DNA from: Chinchilla lanigera
Lineage: Eukaryota > Chordata > Mammalia > Rodentia > Chinchillidae
Length of the DNA stretch: 64,000 bases
NCBI RefSeq assembly: GCF_000276665.1
Contig: NW_004955475.1
Coordinates: 7,359,017-7,423,016 of the forward strand
Direction: 5' to 3'
Position 1 is the stretch's first letter; each line of letters starts with the position of its first letter. Below the pieces are notes generated by a model. The model was not told where the DNA came from. It ran no database searches and saw only the letters and a list, made by a program, of their open reading frames with translations. Made by a program: the position numbers and the translations under genes. Of this stretch, positions 60,756 to 64,000 are shown in pieces.

Positions 60756-61680
60756 TATAAAAGCCTCATGTTTATCTTTTTTATAGCTCCGGAATACTCC
60801 ATTGCATAAAAATACCACACCTTTTTTATCCACTCCGCCACTGATGGGCATTTGGGTTGTTTCCAAGATTTAGCTGTTACAAATTGTGCTGCTACAAACA
60901 TAGGTGCATGCATATCACTGTGGTATGATGTTTTCAATTTTTCTGGAAAAATATCCAGAAGGAAAATAGCTCAGTTAAGTGGGACCTCTCATTTTAGTTT
61001 TGTGAGGAGTCTCCACGCTGCAGCTAGAGACCATACTCATAAGTGAAATAAATCAAACTTGCATGTATAAATATTGTATTGTCTCCCTAGTGTAAGAACC
61101 TGAAAGAATAAATAAAACTCAAAAGGTACAATAGATATTGTGAAAGGGAAAGAAATTGCTCAAAGGAAAGAAGCAACTGGGATGAGGGAAAGGAGAAAAG
61201 AAAGAAAGAAGGAAGGGAAAAAAAAAATATATATATATATACAAGGATAGCTGGGATACTTGTACTGCTGATGTCTATTGGCTTATTGAAAGGAACAGTT
61301 AATGCTTAGTTTTTTGGTGACCAATTTTGCATGCTTATATCTGGTAATCTGAACAACTAATTTGAAGACAACAGTATACAATATAACAACCATTGTTGAA
61401 TTCCTACCATCTTGTTTAGTGAAGCTCTGTATCATTTCTATTTTTATTATTAGTTTTTATTCTATTTAATTGCTTGATCAATCTTGCATTCTTTCACCTG
61501 GTAATCTAGCAAATTCACTGAAGATAACAATACGTGATATAACAGCCATTGTTAATTCCTATCATCTTGTTTTGAAATTCTGTATCACTCTTATTGTTTT
61601 TGTGTTATTTTTTGTCTTTGTTGTTGTTACTTTGTTATTGTTTTTACTCTACAAAATAAAAAATAAAATGAAAAAACATA
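60756..61680 (+). mobile_element. L1 with inverted 5' segment
   Basis: 60756-61018 is ORF2 C-terminus on the minus strand; 61019-61680 is the end of ORF2 and the 3' UTR on the plus strand. AAAATGAAAAAA occurs at both ends (about 60742 and 61668), a possible target duplication. A ~150-bp 3' UTR segment is doubled (about 61300-61440 and 61465-61605). Confidence 0.82.
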
Positions 61681-62435
61681 CATTAGTAACAGGAATGATG
61701 ATGTATGCATTCTTTTGTAATTTTTTTCGTTCAATTTATGTCTGGAGATTTACCTAAATTTCAGCATGTATCAGTCATTTGTTTCATATTATTGCTGAAC
61801 AATCCTGACCATTACGCATTTACTATAAACTGTATATCTACTTACCAGTAGAAAATTACTGGGTTGGTCAAGGAAAACATAAGACCATAACATGGCAGTA
61901 TGATATTGTACAAATTTATTGAGTAAAACTTGGATATATTACATGAGAGAGGAAGTCCCTCCAAGCAGGATACCTTCTAGTAGTTGGGGTAGGCTTCCCA
62001 GAAAGAAAAGGACAGGAAACTCCCAGAGAAAGGTTAATCAGAGATGAGGCTTATGTGTCTAGGTCAGTGGTGGTGAAAATAGCATGTGTTCCACAGTGGA
62101 CTACTTGTATCATTAAAAGTTCTAAAAGATTCACCATCATAGGTCTAGGTGATGTCACTCACTGTTAAGGTGAGGCTATTGTGGATCAAAAGAGCAGCAG
62201 TAGTTTGGTTTATTTATAGCTGCAGGGTCTATGTCACTATGGGTAGCAATACTTGGCACACGTTGGTGGGGTATACAAATCAGGAAGACTCAAAATGTCT
62301 AAAATATGTACAGATTTTGGTAGTATTTAAAACAATTAAATGGGTAAGAGTTTGAGTTTAGTGTAAGCAGATTTTGAATTTTTGGTCCTAATTGGTTGTG
62401 AATATGTGACATAGAAAAAAAATACGTAGGGACCT
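61681..62435. other. Nothing recognised
   Basis: No repeat or exon identified. Confidence 0.4.
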
Positions 62436-62439
62436 TATA

Positions 62440-63060
62440 TAATATGCAGCAATTTTATTCCTAGGTATATATGCAAGAGAAATAAGAATGTATGTCTACA
62501 GAGAAACTTGTATGTGAAGGTTTATAGCATTATTAACAATAGACAAAACTTGGAAATGTCTATCAACAGATGTACAGATAAGCAAACTATGGTATATTTA
62601 TAGTGGGAATATTACTCAGACATAAAAAGAAATGATGTGATGTACTGATAAATGTTACAACACAACTGAACCTCAAAATCATGATAGACAGGTTATTTTC
62701 ATATTTTAACTGTTGTGAATAATGCCACAATAAACATATGAATACAGATTTCCTTTTGAGATAGTGATTGTATTTATTTTTGATATAAATGAAAGAAGCC
62801 CTGTGTGATTCCATTCTTATGCATGTTTCAAAGGAAATCTGTAGACAAGTGAGGTAGATTAGCAGGTGCACTCAGCTGAAGATGGGAGATAAATAGGGAA
62901 ATAAATGGGAGAATAATTGAAGGGATATCAGTTCTTGAGTTGATGAAAATATTCTAAAACCAATTTTGGTGATGCTTGAACATATAATCCATTGAATTGT
63001 ACAGTTTACATGAGTGAATCATATAATGTGGGAGCAATCTTAATGAAACCAATTTTAAAA
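62440..63060 (+). mobile_element. Old L1 3' fragments, mixed orientation
   Basis: 62440-62690 and 62820-63060 are plus-strand ORF2/3' UTR of an old L1 (ATTACTCAGACATAAAAAGA, TCCATTGAATTGTACAGTTT). 62695-62800 reads as L1 on the minus strand (TGTGAATAATGCCACAATAA). Confidence 0.65.
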
Positions 63061-63935
63061 ACTGAATGGTAAAAATATCCACTTAAAAATAGGCAAATAC
63101 ACCAAAAGCATTTCATCAAACAGGACATACACATAACAGATAAACGCATGAAAAGCTATTCTATATTCAGGAAAATGCAAATTAATACTACAGTGAGATA
63201 ACCACTGTAAACCTACCAGAAGAGATAAAATAAAAATGGTGACATTAGATAGTGCCAAAGATGTGCCAATTACTTAAACACTGTGAAAAGAACATCCAAC
63301 TATTGATCTTTAACAAAGGGACCAAAAACATGCACTGGAAGAAAGATAGCCTCTTTAATAAATGGTGCTGGGAAAATTGGCTAACCACATTCAGAATATC
63401 ATTCAGAACATCCAGACCCATCTCTCTCACCATGTACTAAACTATAATCAAAATAAATCAAAAATCTAAATGTTAAAACAGAAACATTTAAACTGCTGGA
63501 AGGTAAAATAGGTAAATCTTTTCAAGACATTGGCATAGGAAAGGACTTTCCAACAAAAGCACAGTTGTGGAAGAAATAACATCAGGAATCAACACATGGG
63601 ATCACATCAAGTTAAAATGCTTCTACACAGCAAAGGAAACAACCAAGAGAGTAAAGAGACAGTGTACAGAATGGGAAACATTTTTTTTCAGCTACTTATC
63701 AGAGGACTAATATCAAGAATATATAAAGAACTCACAAAATTAGATTCTCCCCAAAATAAAAGACCCATTTAGAAAATGGGCAGATGAAATGAATAGATTT
63801 TTCTCTGAAAGAGAAGTACAAATGGCGAATAAGTATAAGAAAAATAGTTCAACTTCACTAATCAATAGAAATATGCAAGTTAAAGCAATAGTGAGAGTCC
63901 ACCTAATTCCATAAAGAATGGCTATCATCAAGAAA
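63061..63935 (+). mobile_element. L1 ORF2 C-terminal fragments
   Basis: 63288 onward gives the [12 protein letters not shown] block (63344-63380) and the SEREVQMANKYKKNSS-like block (63800-63860). The part before 63288 is older. Stops are present in every frame. Confidence 0.75.
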
Positions 63936-64000
63936 TGAAGAGAGGAGAGCAACAGGACTGAATAGATTAGTCATGTCAAGAGGGACTCAGAGAAGGTGAA

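Overview
This is a stretch of mammalian, rodent-type nuclear DNA. I find no convincing protein-coding exon, splice structure or functional RNA gene in it. Four things point to a rodent: ID-type SINEs derived from a tRNA, B1-type 7SL SINEs with the internal duplication, abundant L1 with rodent-style tandem monomers in the 5' UTR, and ERVL-MaLR LTRs. B2/B4 elements typical of mouse-like rodents were not seen, so a non-murid rodent is likely; the species cannot be named from sequence alone.

Layout. 1-14190: layered L1 fragments in both orientations, carrying ERVL-MaLR LTRs, a complete MaLR provirus (4270-6565, minus strand, 5-bp target duplication) and two copies of a ~0.5-0.65 kb LTR family called LTR-B here. 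14190-21330: ancient L1 interrupted by a younger L1 that inserted with a 5' inversion (15223-16740), plus ID and B1 SINEs. 22048-23028: a MaLR solo LTR abutting an LTR-B. 23490-25975: plus-strand L1 pieces. 26013-32395: a full-length but inactivated L1 on the minus strand, with a second truncated L1 nested in it and a tandem-monomer 5' UTR. 32590-33900: two ID SINEs and a MaLR solo LTR, each with perfect target duplications. 35357-43100: a mosaic of a class I (gammaretrovirus-like) ERV called ERV-C here, MaLR pieces, LTR-B and B1. 44165-44548: a decayed piggyBac-type transposase, next to an assembly gap (44744-45433). 45434-51560: the least repeat-rich part, with MIR fragments and one striking 43-bp palindrome. 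51562-58668: an ERV-C provirus with gag/pro remnants, a long tandem-repeat leader, little or no pol, and an L1 inside its 3' LTR. 58931-64000: an ERV-C solo LTR and more L1.

Nothing here works as a pathway. What can be read is the insertion history: old L1, then LTR elements, then younger L1s (several twin-primed) and ID SINEs. The observations most worth following are the near-perfect short palindromes (probable template-switch events), the L1 5' UTR monomer array, the ERV-C leader repeats, the piggyBac relic and the LTR-B family. I did not find a convincing new biological system.
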